Source: Streptomyces sp. AP-93 (GTDB taxonomy: Bacteria > Actinomycetota > Actinomycetes > Streptomycetales > Streptomycetaceae). Taken from it: a DNA stretch of 64,000 nucleotides. Under the pieces are notes generated by a model, which saw nothing but the letters and a program-made list of their open reading frames with translations, had not been told where the DNA came from and did not search any database. This document shows, piece after piece, positions 16,776 to 24,528 of the stretch. A program made the translations under genes and the position numbers. Positions within the stretch are counted from its first letter, which is position 1; each line of letters starts with the position of its first letter. Location: assembly GCF_022808175.1 (NCBI RefSeq), contig NZ_JALGBX010000017.1, positions 124,001-188,000 on the forward strand, given 5' to 3'.

Positions 16776-17912
16776 ATGAGCGACGAGGTCAACGGTGACG
16801 GCGCGAGTCCGGGGCTGCCGCACGTCAAAGGGCGGGTACTGCACGTCAAGGGGCGGGTACTGGTCGGGGCCGAGGAGGTCCGCGACGAGCTCTGGGTGGT
16901 GGGCGGCCGGATCTCCTACGAGCGTCCGCGCGGTGCCCGGGAGGTCACCGAGGTCACCGGGTGGGTGCTCCCCGGCCTGGTCGACGCGCACTGCCACGTC
17001 GGGCTCGACGCCCACGGGCCGGTGGACGCGGACACTGCCGAACAGCAGGCCCTGACCGACCGGGACGCCGGCACCCTCCTCATCCGTGATGCCGGATCCC
17101 CGTCCGACACCCGCTGGATCGACGGCCGCGAGGACCTGCCGAAGATCATCAGGGCGGGCCGGCACCTCGCCCGCACCCGCCGCTACATCCGCAACTTCGC
17201 CCACGAGATCGAGCCCGCCGACCTCGTCGAGTACGTCGGCCGCGAGGCGCGGCGCGGCGACGGCTGGGTCAAGCTGGTCGGGGACTGGATCGACCGCGAG
17301 GCCGGGGACCTGACGGCCTGCTGGCCGCGCGCCGAGGTCGAGGCCGCCATCGCCGAGGCCCACCGCCTCGGGGCGCGCGTCACCGCGCACTGCTTCGCCG
17401 AGGACTCCCTGCGGGACCTGGTCGAGGCGGGCATCGACTGCATCGAGCACGCCACGGGGCTGACCGAGGACACCATCCCGCTGTTCGCGGAGCGCGGGGT
17501 GGCCATCGTCCCGACCCTCGTGAACATCGCGACCTTCCCGAAGATGGCCGCGGGCGGCGAGGCGAAGTTCCCGCGGTGGTCGGCGCACATGCGCCGGCTG
17601 CACGAGCGGCGCTACGACACCGTCCGCTCCGCCTACGACGCGGGCATCGGGGTCTACGTCGGGACGGACGCGGGGGGTTCCCTGCCGCACGGCCTGGTCG
17701 CGGCCGAGGTCGGCGAGCTCGTCAAGGCCGGGATCCCGCCGCTGCAGGCCCTCTCGGCGACGGCCTGGGGCGCGCGCGAGTGGCTCGGCAGGCCCGGCCT
17801 GACCGAGGGCGCGCCGGCCGACCTGGTGGTCTACGAGGCAGATCCGCGGGCCGACGTACGGGCGCTGGCGGAGCCGCTGCGGGTGGTGGTGAACGGCACG
17901 GTGGTGGCCTGA
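16776..17912 (+). CDS. Amidohydrolase-family metal-dependent hydrolase
   Basis: A 378-aa protein of the imidazolonepropionase/prolidase-like amidohydrolase group. Metal motifs in order: HxH in VDAHCHVGLD, a Lys that can be carboxylated in GWVKLVGDW, His in VTAHCFAEDSL, His in CIEHATGL and Asp in YVGTDAGGSLPHG, a complete set for a binuclear TIM-barrel hydrolase. Likely substrates are cyclic amides or dipeptides, unproven. TAGAGT lies 6 nt before the ATG and no ribosome-binding site is visible, suggesting a leaderless transcript. Close to the N-terminus a 21-bp tandem duplication repeats HVKGRVL. Confidence 0.85.
   Translation: MSDEVNGDGASPGLPHVKGRVLHVKGRVLVGAEEVRDELWVVGGRISYERPRGAREVTEVTGWVLPGLVDAHCHVGLDAHGPVDADTAEQQALTDRDAGTLLIRDAGSPSDTRWIDGREDLPKIIRAGRHLARTRRYIRNFAHEIEPADLVEYVGREARRGDGWVKLVGDWIDREAGDLTACWPRAEVEAAIAEAHRLGARVTAHCFAEDSLRDLVEAGIDCIEHATGLTEDTIPLFAERGVAIVPTLVNIATFPKMAAGGEAKFPRWSAHMRRLHERRYDTVRSAYDAGIGVYVGTDAGGSLPHGLVAAEVGELVKAGIPPLQALSATAWGAREWLGRPGLTEGAPADLVVYEADPRADVRALAEPLRVVVNGTVVA
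16821..16862 (+). repeat. 21-bp in-frame tandem duplication in amidohydrolase
   Basis: Two adjacent 21-bp copies (16821-16841 and 16842-16862) differ at a single base and encode HVKGRVL twice in the N-terminal beta-sandwich of the amidohydrolase. The near identity indicates a recent event. Confidence 0.9.
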
Positions 17913-17913
17913 G

Positions 17914-17950
17914 GGGCACGGGGCCGATGGGGCCGATGGGGCCGATGGGG
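17914..17950 (+). repeat. GGGGCCGAT tandem repeat, potential G-quadruplex
   Basis: Five GGGG runs occur within 37 bp: one in GAGGGGCACG followed by GGGG units separated by the 5-nt spacer CCGAT. This fits four-tract G-quadruplex rules on the plus strand and lies immediately after the amidohydrolase stop. Confidence 0.6.
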
Positions 17951-18135
17951 CGCCCGAGGGTGCGAGGCCGATGGGGTGCGAGGGCGCCGGAGTTGACGGG
18001 GCGTGACGCCGGCGGCCGCGCGGTCGTTGTGTACGCCCGGCACGGGTCCCGGCGGACAGGATTCCCGGGATGAGAGGGAACTCCCGTTCCGGGTGAGGCG
18101 TATTTATTCGAACCTATGCCTGGAAACCACCCTTT

Positions 18136-18162
18136 GGGGTGAACTCACGTCGGGTTCACCCC
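18136..18162. promoter_or_regulatory. Perfect 9-bp inverted repeat upstream of LAETG gene
   Basis: GGGGTGAAC (18136-18144) and GTTCACCCC (18154-18162) form a perfect inverted repeat with a 9-nt spacer, 105 bp before the start codon of the surface protein. It could be an operator for a dimeric regulator, or a hairpin. The GTTCACCCC half resembles a single PHO unit, but no direct repeat is present. Confidence 0.55.
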
Positions 18163-18267
18163 TGTTCACTCTCAGTGCGTAAAGATTCCGGGGTCGAGGC
18201 CGTCGGCGCGCGCAATGTCCCCCATTGGCGGCGCGACGGCTCCCATCTCCCTGGGGGTTCCACCACC

Positions 18268-19194
18268 TTGAACAGCAACACCTTCCGCATGCCCGTGGCC
18301 GCGCTCGTCGCCACGGGAGCGGTTGCCCTCCTCGCCGCCCCGCCCGCCTTCGCCACCGGCTCCGCCGGTTCCACCGGATCCCGCCCGGGCGAAGGCAAGG
18401 CAAGCGCCGTCGTCCTGCGCACCACGCTGGACGTGGGCCTGCTCAACAAGACCGTGCACGTCCCGCTGAAGGCGACCCTCAACGAGGTCAGCGCCCCGGC
18501 GGACGCCGAGAAGACGGCGCTGACCGTCACCCTCGACGGGGTCGACGGAGGGAGGCCGGTGCGCATCCTGCGCGCCGACGTCGCCACCTCCAAGGCCACC
18601 GCCGACTCCCACCGGGCCGTGGCGGAGGCCAACCTCGCCAAGGCCCGGGTCCACGTACCGGGCCTGCCCCTGCTGTCCCTGATCCAGGTGGAGAAGGTCA
18701 GCTCCAAGGCCGTCTGCGAGGCGGGCAGGAAGCCGGTCGCCACCTCCAACGTCCTGGGCGCCGTGACCGTCCTGGGCAAGAAGGTCACCCTCTCGGCGGG
18801 CGGCCCCACCAAGGTCGAGGTCCCCAAGGTCGGCCTGGTGAGCCTGGAGCTCTCCGCCGCCGAGACCACCTCCACCACGGCCGCCGCGGCCGCGCTGCGG
18901 CTCAAGGTCTCGGTGAACCCCCTCGATCTGAACGTCGCCCAGGTCGAGGGCGAGATCGTGCTCGCCGAGGCCCGCTGCGAGTCCCCGGCCGCCCCCGCCC
19001 CCAGCGCCAGTGCTTCGAAGCTGCCCGAAAACATCAAGCCCCAGACGGGGACCGCGGGCGGCTCCGGGTCCCCGGCCGGCCTCGCCGAGACCGGAGGCGG
19101 CTCGCTCACCCCGTTCGTGACGGGCGGTGCGCTGCTCCTGCTCGGCTTCGGCGCCGCCGCACTGGTCGTGACCCGGCGGGGCAGGGCCTCGTAG
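18268..19194 (+). CDS. LAETG-anchored secreted surface protein (SCO1860-like)
   Basis: A 308-aa exported protein covalently attached to the cell wall by a class E-type sortase. It has an N-terminal signal peptide (hydrophobic stretch to AAPPAFA), a mature domain with two cysteines (VCEAGRK and ARCESP) that may form a disulfide, a Ser/Pro/Gly-rich wall-spanning segment, then LAETGGGS, a hydrophobic helix (ALLLLGFGAAALVV) and a basic tail TRRGRAS. I recall relatives as 'SCO1860 family LAETG-anchored protein' beside cobalamin genes, as here. The likely start is TTG 18268, 10 nt after GGGGG; ATG 18289 lacks a ribosome-binding site. The binding partner is unknown. Confidence 0.82.
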   Translation: MNSNTFRMPVAALVATGAVALLAAPPAFATGSAGSTGSRPGEGKASAVVLRTTLDVGLLNKTVHVPLKATLNEVSAPADAEKTALTVTLDGVDGGRPVRILRADVATSKATADSHRAVAEANLAKARVHVPGLPLLSLIQVEKVSSKAVCEAGRKPVATSNVLGAVTVLGKKVTLSAGGPTKVEVPKVGLVSLELSAAETTSTTAAAAALRLKVSVNPLDLNVAQVEGEIVLAEARCESPAAPAPSASASKLPENIKPQTGTAGGSGSPAGLAETGGGSLTPFVTGGALLLLGFGAAALVVTRRGRAS

Positions 19195-19272
19195 GCCGGG
19201 GACGTGTCCTTCGGGGCGGGCGCCGGGGGTGGGGGCAGCCGCCGGGCCCGCACCGCCCGCCGCCGCCGCGCC

Positions 19273-20547
19273 CTACTTCGTCGCGCGCGTCAGTCCCTGC
19301 TCTGCGGCGCCGCGTGACATCACGGCCTTCGTGATCTCGCGGTCGGCGGCGGCGTACGCGCCGTCGCCGGAGGAGGCGGCTGCCTCGCAGGAGGTGCAGA
19401 CGACGCGGAACGGCGGCCGCATGTCCGAGAACTGGGTGAGGTACTCGGCCTTCACCACCTCCCAGCGGCCCGGATGCGCGGCCGCCGGGGCGAAGGTGAA
19501 GCGGGGGACCGAGGACATGTTGCCGCGGGCCTTCTCGGCCTCGTAGAAGCTGGCCACCTGGTCGCCCATGCCGTACACCACCCAGGTGCCGTTGACCTTC
19601 TCGTACGGCTGCGGCACGTGGTTGTGGGTGCCGAGGATCAGATCGATGTCGGGGAGGCCGTCCGCCCCGCGCGAGGCGGTCAGTGCCCGGGCCAGGTCCA
19701 GTTGCTGCCGGTCCGGGGCGGTCTGCCACTCGGAGCCCCAGTGGACGCTGAGGACGACGACGTTCGCGCCGGCCGCGCGCGCGGCGCGGGCGTCGGCGAT
19801 GATCCGCGCCGGGTCGATCAGGTTCACGGCCCAGGGCTTGCCGTCGGGGAGCGGGATGCCGTTCGTCCCGTACGTGTAGTCCAGTTGCGCGACCTCGGCC
19901 CCGCCGGCTTCGAGCAGGGCCGGGGCCTTGGCCTCCTCGGCGCCGCGGGCCGAGCCGACGTGGCGGATGCCGACGCGGTCGAGGTGGTCGAGGACGCGGG
20001 CGAGGCCGTCGTACCCGTCGTCCAGGGTGTGGTTCGAGGCGGTCGAGCAGCTGTCGTAGCCGGTGTCCTTGAGGGCGTCGGCCAGTTGGTGCGGGGCCTT
20101 GAAGAGGGGGTATCCGGTGTAGGGGCCGCCGGGCCGGCCGTACGGTATCTCGTGGTGGCATATCGCCAGGTCGGCGGCGGAGACGATGGGCTTGACCCCG
20201 GCGAGTATCTTCCGGAAGTCGTATCCGCCCTTCTCCGCGGAGTCGTCGGCGGCCCGCTGGATGATCGACGGGTACGGGATGATGTCGCCGGTGCCGACGA
20301 GGGTGAACGGCTTCCCGTCGGGCACTGCTGTGGCCGTGGCTCCGGCACCGGCACCGGCACCGGCTCCGGCTGTGGCTCCGGCCGCGGCGTCGCGGCCCGG
20401 ACTCGCCGCGGCCCCCGGCTTGGCCCCCAGACGCTGTTCGGCCGACCCGCCGCCGTCCCGGCCGGCCAGGTGCGTCACGCCGTAGGCGGCGCCTCCCACC
20501 ACGGCCAGTCCGGCCACGGCCGCACCTATCTTCCCGACTGTCTTCAT
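19273..20547 (-). CDS. CapA-family (poly-gamma-glutamate synthesis-like) secreted protein
   Basis: A 424-aa protein with an N-terminal membrane anchor/signal (KIGAAVAGLAVVGGAAYGV), a low-complexity Ala/Gly linker, then a CapA-type calcineurin-like fold: VGTGDIIPYP, ASNHTLDDGYDGL, VVVLSVHWGSEW and LILGTHNHVPQPYE, which hold the metal-binding Asp/His positions of the family. C-terminal CTSCEAAA could be a redox pair. CapA proteins take part in polyglutamate capsule export, but no capBC genes are nearby, so this is a stand-alone actinobacterial form with unknown substrate. ATG 20547 is preceded by a G-rich tract. Confidence 0.82.
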   Translation of the reverse strand: MKTVGKIGAAVAGLAVVGGAAYGVTHLAGRDGGGSAEQRLGAKPGAAASPGRDAAAGATAGAGAGAGAGATATAVPDGKPFTLVGTGDIIPYPSIIQRAADDSAEKGGYDFRKILAGVKPIVSAADLAICHHEIPYGRPGGPYTGYPLFKAPHQLADALKDTGYDSCSTASNHTLDDGYDGLARVLDHLDRVGIRHVGSARGAEEAKAPALLEAGGAEVAQLDYTYGTNGIPLPDGKPWAVNLIDPARIIADARAARAAGANVVVLSVHWGSEWQTAPDRQQLDLARALTASRGADGLPDIDLILGTHNHVPQPYEKVNGTWVVYGMGDQVASFYEAEKARGNMSSVPRFTFAPAAAHPGRWEVVKAEYLTQFSDMRPPFRVVCTSCEAAASSGDGAYAAADREITKAVMSRGAAEQGLTRATK

Positions 20548-20693
20548 CCCCGTACCCCCCGGTGTCGCGCGGTCGCTGCCTGCGAAAATAGTCGCGCACT
20601 GGTGAGGGCGTCCCCGTGTACGACTCACGGAAACGCGCCGTGGGGGTGAGGCCCGCGCGGGCGGGGGCGGGGCCCACCCCGGTGGTTGTGCCT

Positions 20694-22130
20694 TCAGCTC
20701 CTGGTCAGCGTGCCCGCGAGGGCCAGGTCGAGGGCCTGGAGGAGGCGGCCCGTCGTCGCGCGGTCGCGGACCGCCAGTCGCAGCCAGGAGCGGTCCAGGC
20801 CCGGGAAGGTGTCCCCGCGGCGCACGGCGAAGCCCAGCGCGCGCAGGCGGGTGCGGATCTCCGCCGCGCCCTCGACCCGGATCAGCACGAACGGCCCCGC
20901 CGCCGTCCCCGCCACCGATATCTCCTCGAACTCCGCGAGCCCCGCGAGCAGGTGCTCCCGGTCCACCGCGATCTGCCGGGCCGCGGCCTCCGCCTCGGCC
21001 AGCGCCGCGGGGGCCACGCACGCCTCGGCCGCCACCAGCGCGGGCGTGGACACCGGCCACAGGGGCTGCGCCGCCGCCAGCTTCGCGATCACCCCGGGCT
21101 CGGCCAGGACATAGCCGATGCGCAGCCCGGCCAGGCCCCAGGTCTTGGTCAGGCTCCGCAGCACCACCAGGCCCGGTACGTCCGTCCGCCCGGCCAGCGC
21201 CTCGCGTTCGCCGGGGACCGCGTCCATGAAGGCCTCGTCGACCACCAGGATCCGCCCGGGCCGGGCCAGCGCCGCCAGGGTCGCCGCCGGGTGCAGCACC
21301 GAGGTCGGGTTGGTCGGGTTCCCGACCACCACGAGGTCGGCCTCCTCGGGTACCGCCGCCGGGTCCAGCCGGAAGCCGTCGGCCGCCCGCAGCACGACCC
21401 GCTCCACCTGGTGGCCCGCGTCGCGCAGGGCCGCCTCCGGCTCGGTGAACTGCGGATGCACCACCACGGGCCGTACGGCGCCCAGCGCCCGCGCGATCAG
21501 TACGAACGCCTCCGCGGCGCCCGCGGTCAGCAGCACCCGCTCGACCGGCAGCCCGTGGCGAAGGGCCACGGCCGCGCGGGCGGAGCGGCCGTCGGGGTAC
21601 GCGGACAGGACGTCGAGCGAAGCCGCGATCCGGTCCTTCAGCCACTGCGGCGGGGTGTGGGACCGTACGTTCACCGCGAGATCGACGAGCCCCGCGCCCC
21701 CGTCCGAGACCTCCGCGTCCCCGTGGTGGCGCAGGTCGTGGGTGTGGGCCGTGGCGACGGCGCAGGTCGCCGCCACCGACCGGCGCTTGGGCACGAGGAG
21801 TTCCCCGCCGCCGGCGAGTGCGGCCGCCTCCGCCACCGACGCGGTGCCGGCGGCCTCGCGGGCGGCGTCCGAGGGGTGCGGTACCGGGATCGCGGCCAGC
21901 CGCTCGGCGGGGTAGCTCAGCAGGGGCACGCCGAAACGTTCCGCCGCACCCGCGATCCCCGCCTCCAGCACCTTCCCCTCCACGGTGGCCAGGGCCGTCA
22001 CCGACTCCGACGCCAGCCCGGCGCCGCGCAGGGTCTCCTCCACCAGCGCGCACACCTCCGCCACGGACACGCCCGCGCGGCCGCCGACCCCGACGACCAG
22101 TTGCGTCGCGTACTCGCCCAACAGGTTCAC
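20694..22130 (-). CDS. cobC: CbiG-C/CobE domain fused to CobC-type PLP aminotransferase
   Basis: A 478-aa fusion. Residues about 1-115 form a CbiG C-terminal/CobE-like domain (VVGVGGRAGVSVAEVCALVE, LATVEGKVLEAGI, LLSYPAERLAAIPVPHPSD). Residues about 145-478 are a histidinol-phosphate-aminotransferase-like CobC domain with PLP motifs VVVGNPTNPTSVLHP, VVDEAFMDAVPGE, Schiff-base Lys in LRSLTKTWGLAGLRIGY and the Arg in RDRATTGRL. CobC-type enzymes make or attach the aminopropanol linker of cobalamin (L-threonine-phosphate decarboxylation). GTG 22130 follows GGAGAACGG. Divergent from a ZIP transporter and 0.9 kb from cobB, so it belongs to the cobalamin block. Confidence 0.85.
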   Translation of the reverse strand: MNLLGEYATQLVVGVGGRAGVSVAEVCALVEETLRGAGLASESVTALATVEGKVLEAGIAGAAERFGVPLLSYPAERLAAIPVPHPSDAAREAAGTASVAEAAALAGGGELLVPKRRSVAATCAVATAHTHDLRHHGDAEVSDGGAGLVDLAVNVRSHTPPQWLKDRIAASLDVLSAYPDGRSARAAVALRHGLPVERVLLTAGAAEAFVLIARALGAVRPVVVHPQFTEPEAALRDAGHQVERVVLRAADGFRLDPAAVPEEADLVVVGNPTNPTSVLHPAATLAALARPGRILVVDEAFMDAVPGEREALAGRTDVPGLVVLRSLTKTWGLAGLRIGYVLAEPGVIAKLAAAQPLWPVSTPALVAAEACVAPAALAEAEAAARQIAVDREHLLAGLAEFEEISVAGTAAGPFVLIRVEGAAEIRTRLRALGFAVRRGDTFPGLDRSWLRLAVRDRATTGRLLQALDLALAGTLTRS

Positions 22131-22237
22131 CCGTTCTCCGTCGTCGTGTTCGTGTTCGTGCTCGTGTGCGGCCGGCCCGTCAACCCTCCGTGGTCCGCCA
22201 CCCGGGCGCGGAAGTGCGCGGGCGGCGCGGAGTCGGT

Positions 22238-22996
22238 ATGCAGGGGCACATGGCCGTGATCGTGGCGTTGGGTGCGTTCCTGATGACCCTGGCAGGCGGA
22301 TGGACGGCGCAGCGCGTCACCGACCGCCGCCACCTCGTGCTGGGCCTGGCCGGCGGGCTGATGCTCGGCGTCGTGGGCCTCGACCTGCTCCCGGAGGCCA
22401 TGCACGCGGCCGGCGACGAACTGTTCGGAGTCCCGCTCGCCCTGCTGCTCTTCGTCGGCGGGTTCCTCGCCGCGCACTGCGTGGAACGCCTCCTGGCCGT
22501 CCGTCAGGCCTCCCACGGGGCCACGAACGGCGACGGGCACCCGGACCACGGCAAGAGGGTCCCCCAGGTCGGCCTGACGGCCGCCGCCGCCATGGTCGGC
22601 CACAGCCTCGCCGACGGGGTGGCCCTCGGAGCCGCGTTCCAGGTCGGCGGGGGGATGGGCGTGGCCGTGGCGCTGGCCGTCATCACCCATGACTTCGCCG
22701 ACGGGTTCAACACGTACACCCTCACCCGGCTGTACGGGAACGCCCGTCGCAAGGCCCTGCTCATGCTCTTCGCGGACGCGGTGGCCCCCGTCGTGGGCGC
22801 CGCGTCCACTCTGCTGTTCACCCTTCCGGAGGAACCGCTCGGGGCCTACCTCGGCTTCTTCGGCGGCGTCCTGCTGTACCTGGCCGCCGCCGAGATCCTG
22901 CCCGAGGCCCACCACAAGCACCCCGCGCTGTCCACCCTGATGTGCACCGTGGGCGGAGTGGCGGGGATCTGGCTGGTCGTGGGCCTGGCGGAGTGA
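22238..22996 (+). CDS. ZIP-family metal transporter
   Basis: A 252-aa membrane protein with about eight helices and the ZIP signature: helix IV AMVGHSLADGVALGAAF and helix V VITHDFADGFNTYTL, with the conserved His and Asp/Glu metal ligands, plus AAEILPEAHHKHP in a late helix. ZIP proteins import Zn2+ or other divalent metals. Embedded between cobC and cobB, it is a candidate cobalt or zinc importer for cobalamin synthesis (inference). GGAG precedes ATG 22238; ATG 22250, preceded by AGGGG, is an equally plausible start. Confidence 0.85.
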   Translation: MQGHMAVIVALGAFLMTLAGGWTAQRVTDRRHLVLGLAGGLMLGVVGLDLLPEAMHAAGDELFGVPLALLLFVGGFLAAHCVERLLAVRQASHGATNGDGHPDHGKRVPQVGLTAAAAMVGHSLADGVALGAAFQVGGGMGVAVALAVITHDFADGFNTYTLTRLYGNARRKALLMLFADAVAPVVGAASTLLFTLPEEPLGAYLGFFGGVLLYLAAAEILPEAHHKHPALSTLMCTVGGVAGIWLVVGLAE

Positions 22997-23022
22997 CCGG
23001 GCCGGCCCCGGGCGTTTCCGGT

Positions 23023-24528
23023 TCACCGATGCGCTGCCGCTGCCGCTGCCTCGGCGAACCGCAGGGCCACGGAGGGCTCCGCCGCCCAGTGCGTGTGCAG
23101 GTAGCTGGCGTGCACCCCGTCCGCTACGAACCCCTCGACCCGGCGTTCCGGATGCGTGAAGCCCCACGCCGGTGCGGCGCCGGCGCCCGGCTCGATCACC
23201 GTCCGGTGGAACTCGTGCCCGCGCAGCCGGGTCCCGGCCGGTGCGAGGACGCTGTCGGAGACGGCGACCGCCTCGCGGTAGCCGAGCGTGAGCCGCTCCG
23301 ACATCCGCGCGTCGGCGTCGAGCACCCCGCACATGGGCTTCCCGTCCAGCGAACGGGCCAGGTACAGCAGCCCCGCGCACTCCGCGGCCAGCGGACCGCC
23401 GGCCGCGGCGAAGGCGGCGACGGCCTTGCGGAGCGGCTCGTTGGCTGACAGCTCCGGGGCGTACACCTCGGGGAACCCGCCGCCGATCACCAGGCCGGTG
23501 GTGCCGGGTGGGAGCGCTTCGTCCCGGAGGGGGTCGAAGGTGACCACCTCCGCCCCGGCGGCGGTGAGCAGCTCCGCGTGCTCGGCGTAGGAGAAGGTGA
23601 ACGCGGCCCCGCCCGCGACGGCGATGACAGGTGCGGCGCCGCCGCTGGGGCTCCGCCCCAGACCCCGCGCCTCAAACGCCGGCGAGGCTGATATTTGCCG
23701 CTGAGCGGCATCTTCCAGCCCGTCCGGCGTTTGAGGACCAGGTCCGGGCAGAGCCCGGTTTCGGGAAGGGGCGGGGTGGGGGAGAAGAACTTGGTCCGGA
23801 GCCCAGGCTTCGCACGCCAAGGCCGGGGCCGTCCTGGCCAAGGCCATCAGGGCCTCCAGGTCACAGCCCTGGCGGACCTGCTCGGCCAGGGCCGTCACGG
23901 AGTCGAGGGCATCCCGCCGCCGCTCGGCGACCGGCACCAGCCCCAGGTGCCGCGAGGGCGCGGCCACCTGCGGAGCCCGCCGCAGGACGCCGAGCACCGG
24001 CATCCCCGCTTCCTCCAGCGCCTCCCGCAGCATCACCTCGTGCCGGTCGGAGCCGACCTTGTTCAGGATCACGCCGCCGAGGCGCACCTGCGGGTCGAAG
24101 GAGGCGAAGCCGTGCACCAGCGCCGCCACCGACCGCGACTGCGAGGACGCGTCGACGACCAGCACCACCGGCGCCCGGAGCAGCTTCGCGACCTGCGCCG
24201 TCGACGCCAGTTCGCCCCGCCCCGCCGCCCCGTCGTAGAGACCCATCACGCCTTCGATGACGGCCAGATCGCATCCGGCGGCCCCGTGCGCGAACAGCGG
24301 GGCCACCAGATCCGGCCCGCACATGAAGGCGTCCAGGTTGCGACCGGGCCGGCCGGTGGCCAGCGCGTGGTAGCCCGGGTCGATGTAGTCGGGCCCGGCC
24401 TTGTGCGGGGACACGGCGAGGCCGCGCTCCGAGAAGGCCGCCATCAGGCCCGTCGCGACGGTGGTCTTGCCGCTGCCGGAGGAGGGCGCGGCGATGACCA
24501 GTCTCGGTACGTTGAACGAGGTCACCAC
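23023..24528 (-). CDS. cobB: Cobyrinate a,c-diamide synthase with repeat-derived linker
   Basis: A 501-aa glutamine-dependent amidase that converts cobyrinate to its a,c-diamide. The N-terminal CbiA ATPase domain has P-loop APSSGSGKTTVATGLM, KAGPDYIDPGYH and EGVMGLYDGAAGRGE. The C-terminal class I glutamine amidotransferase domain has GGGFPEVYAPELS, the catalytic Cys in LAAECAGLLYLA and the His in VHASYLHTHW. Between the domains, residues about 256-294 (PGPGPQTPDGLEDA ... SPAFEARGLG) are encoded by a copy of a dispersed palindromic repeat that keeps the frame. The GTG at 24528 overlaps the cobO stop by 7 nt, so the two are translationally coupled. Last gene of the riboswitch-controlled run. 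Confidence 0.92.
   Translation of the reverse strand: MVTSFNVPRLVIAAPSSGSGKTTVATGLMAAFSERGLAVSPHKAGPDYIDPGYHALATGRPGRNLDAFMCGPDLVAPLFAHGAAGCDLAVIEGVMGLYDGAAGRGELASTAQVAKLLRAPVVLVVDASSQSRSVAALVHGFASFDPQVRLGGVILNKVGSDRHEVMLREALEEAGMPVLGVLRRAPQVAAPSRHLGLVPVAERRRDALDSVTALAEQVRQGCDLEALMALARTAPALACEAWAPDQVLLPHPAPSRNRALPGPGPQTPDGLEDAAQRQISASPAFEARGLGRSPSGGAAPVIAVAGGAAFTFSYAEHAELLTAAGAEVVTFDPLRDEALPPGTTGLVIGGGFPEVYAPELSANEPLRKAVAAFAAAGGPLAAECAGLLYLARSLDGKPMCGVLDADARMSERLTLGYREAVAVSDSVLAPAGTRLRGHEFHRTVIEPGAGAAPAWGFTHPERRVEGFVADGVHASYLHTHWAAEPSVALRFAEAAAAAAHR
23646..23760. repeat. Dispersed palindromic repeat, copy A, inside cobB
   Basis: Left part GGGGCTCCGCCCCAGACC and CCTCAAACGCCGGCG (23647-23686) and right part CCGTCCGGCGTTTGAGG (23720-23736) are arms of the same repeat found at 27293 and 39741. 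This copy is in the coding sequence of cobB, in frame, with a short AT-richer core (ATATTTGCC) between the arms. It encodes the linker between the two catalytic domains. Confidence 0.82.

Larger units (their letters stand above)
17913..18267. other. 355-bp intergenic region with G-rich repeat and palindrome
   Basis: No gene is supported here. The first part holds a G-rich 9-bp tandem repeat (GGGGCCGAT, about 17921-17950) and more GATGGGG-type motifs to 17980. The second half holds a perfect inverted repeat at 18136-18162 and the likely promoter of the LAETG protein gene. The stretch 18090-18130 is relatively A/T-rich (TATTTATTCG), the likeliest promoter spot. Confidence 0.7.

Noticed and set aside
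14034-17690. Long minus-strand open frame of 1218 codons
   Set aside because: It runs antisense over the DsbA-like, aminotransferase and amidohydrolase genes and has the Arg/Gly/Pro-rich composition of a shadow frame. The 15530-16621 aminotransferase on the same strand is in a different frame.
19273-22053. 926-codon minus-strand frame ending at the CapA gene
   Set aside because: The portion upstream of 20547 is antisense-like low-complexity sequence overlapping the cobC fusion gene in another frame. The true CapA-family start is 20547 with signal peptide.
22141-22180. CGTGTT-type 6-bp repeats between cobC and the ZIP gene
   Set aside because: Short degenerate repeats of low information; possibly part of a promoter, but nothing specific can be claimed.
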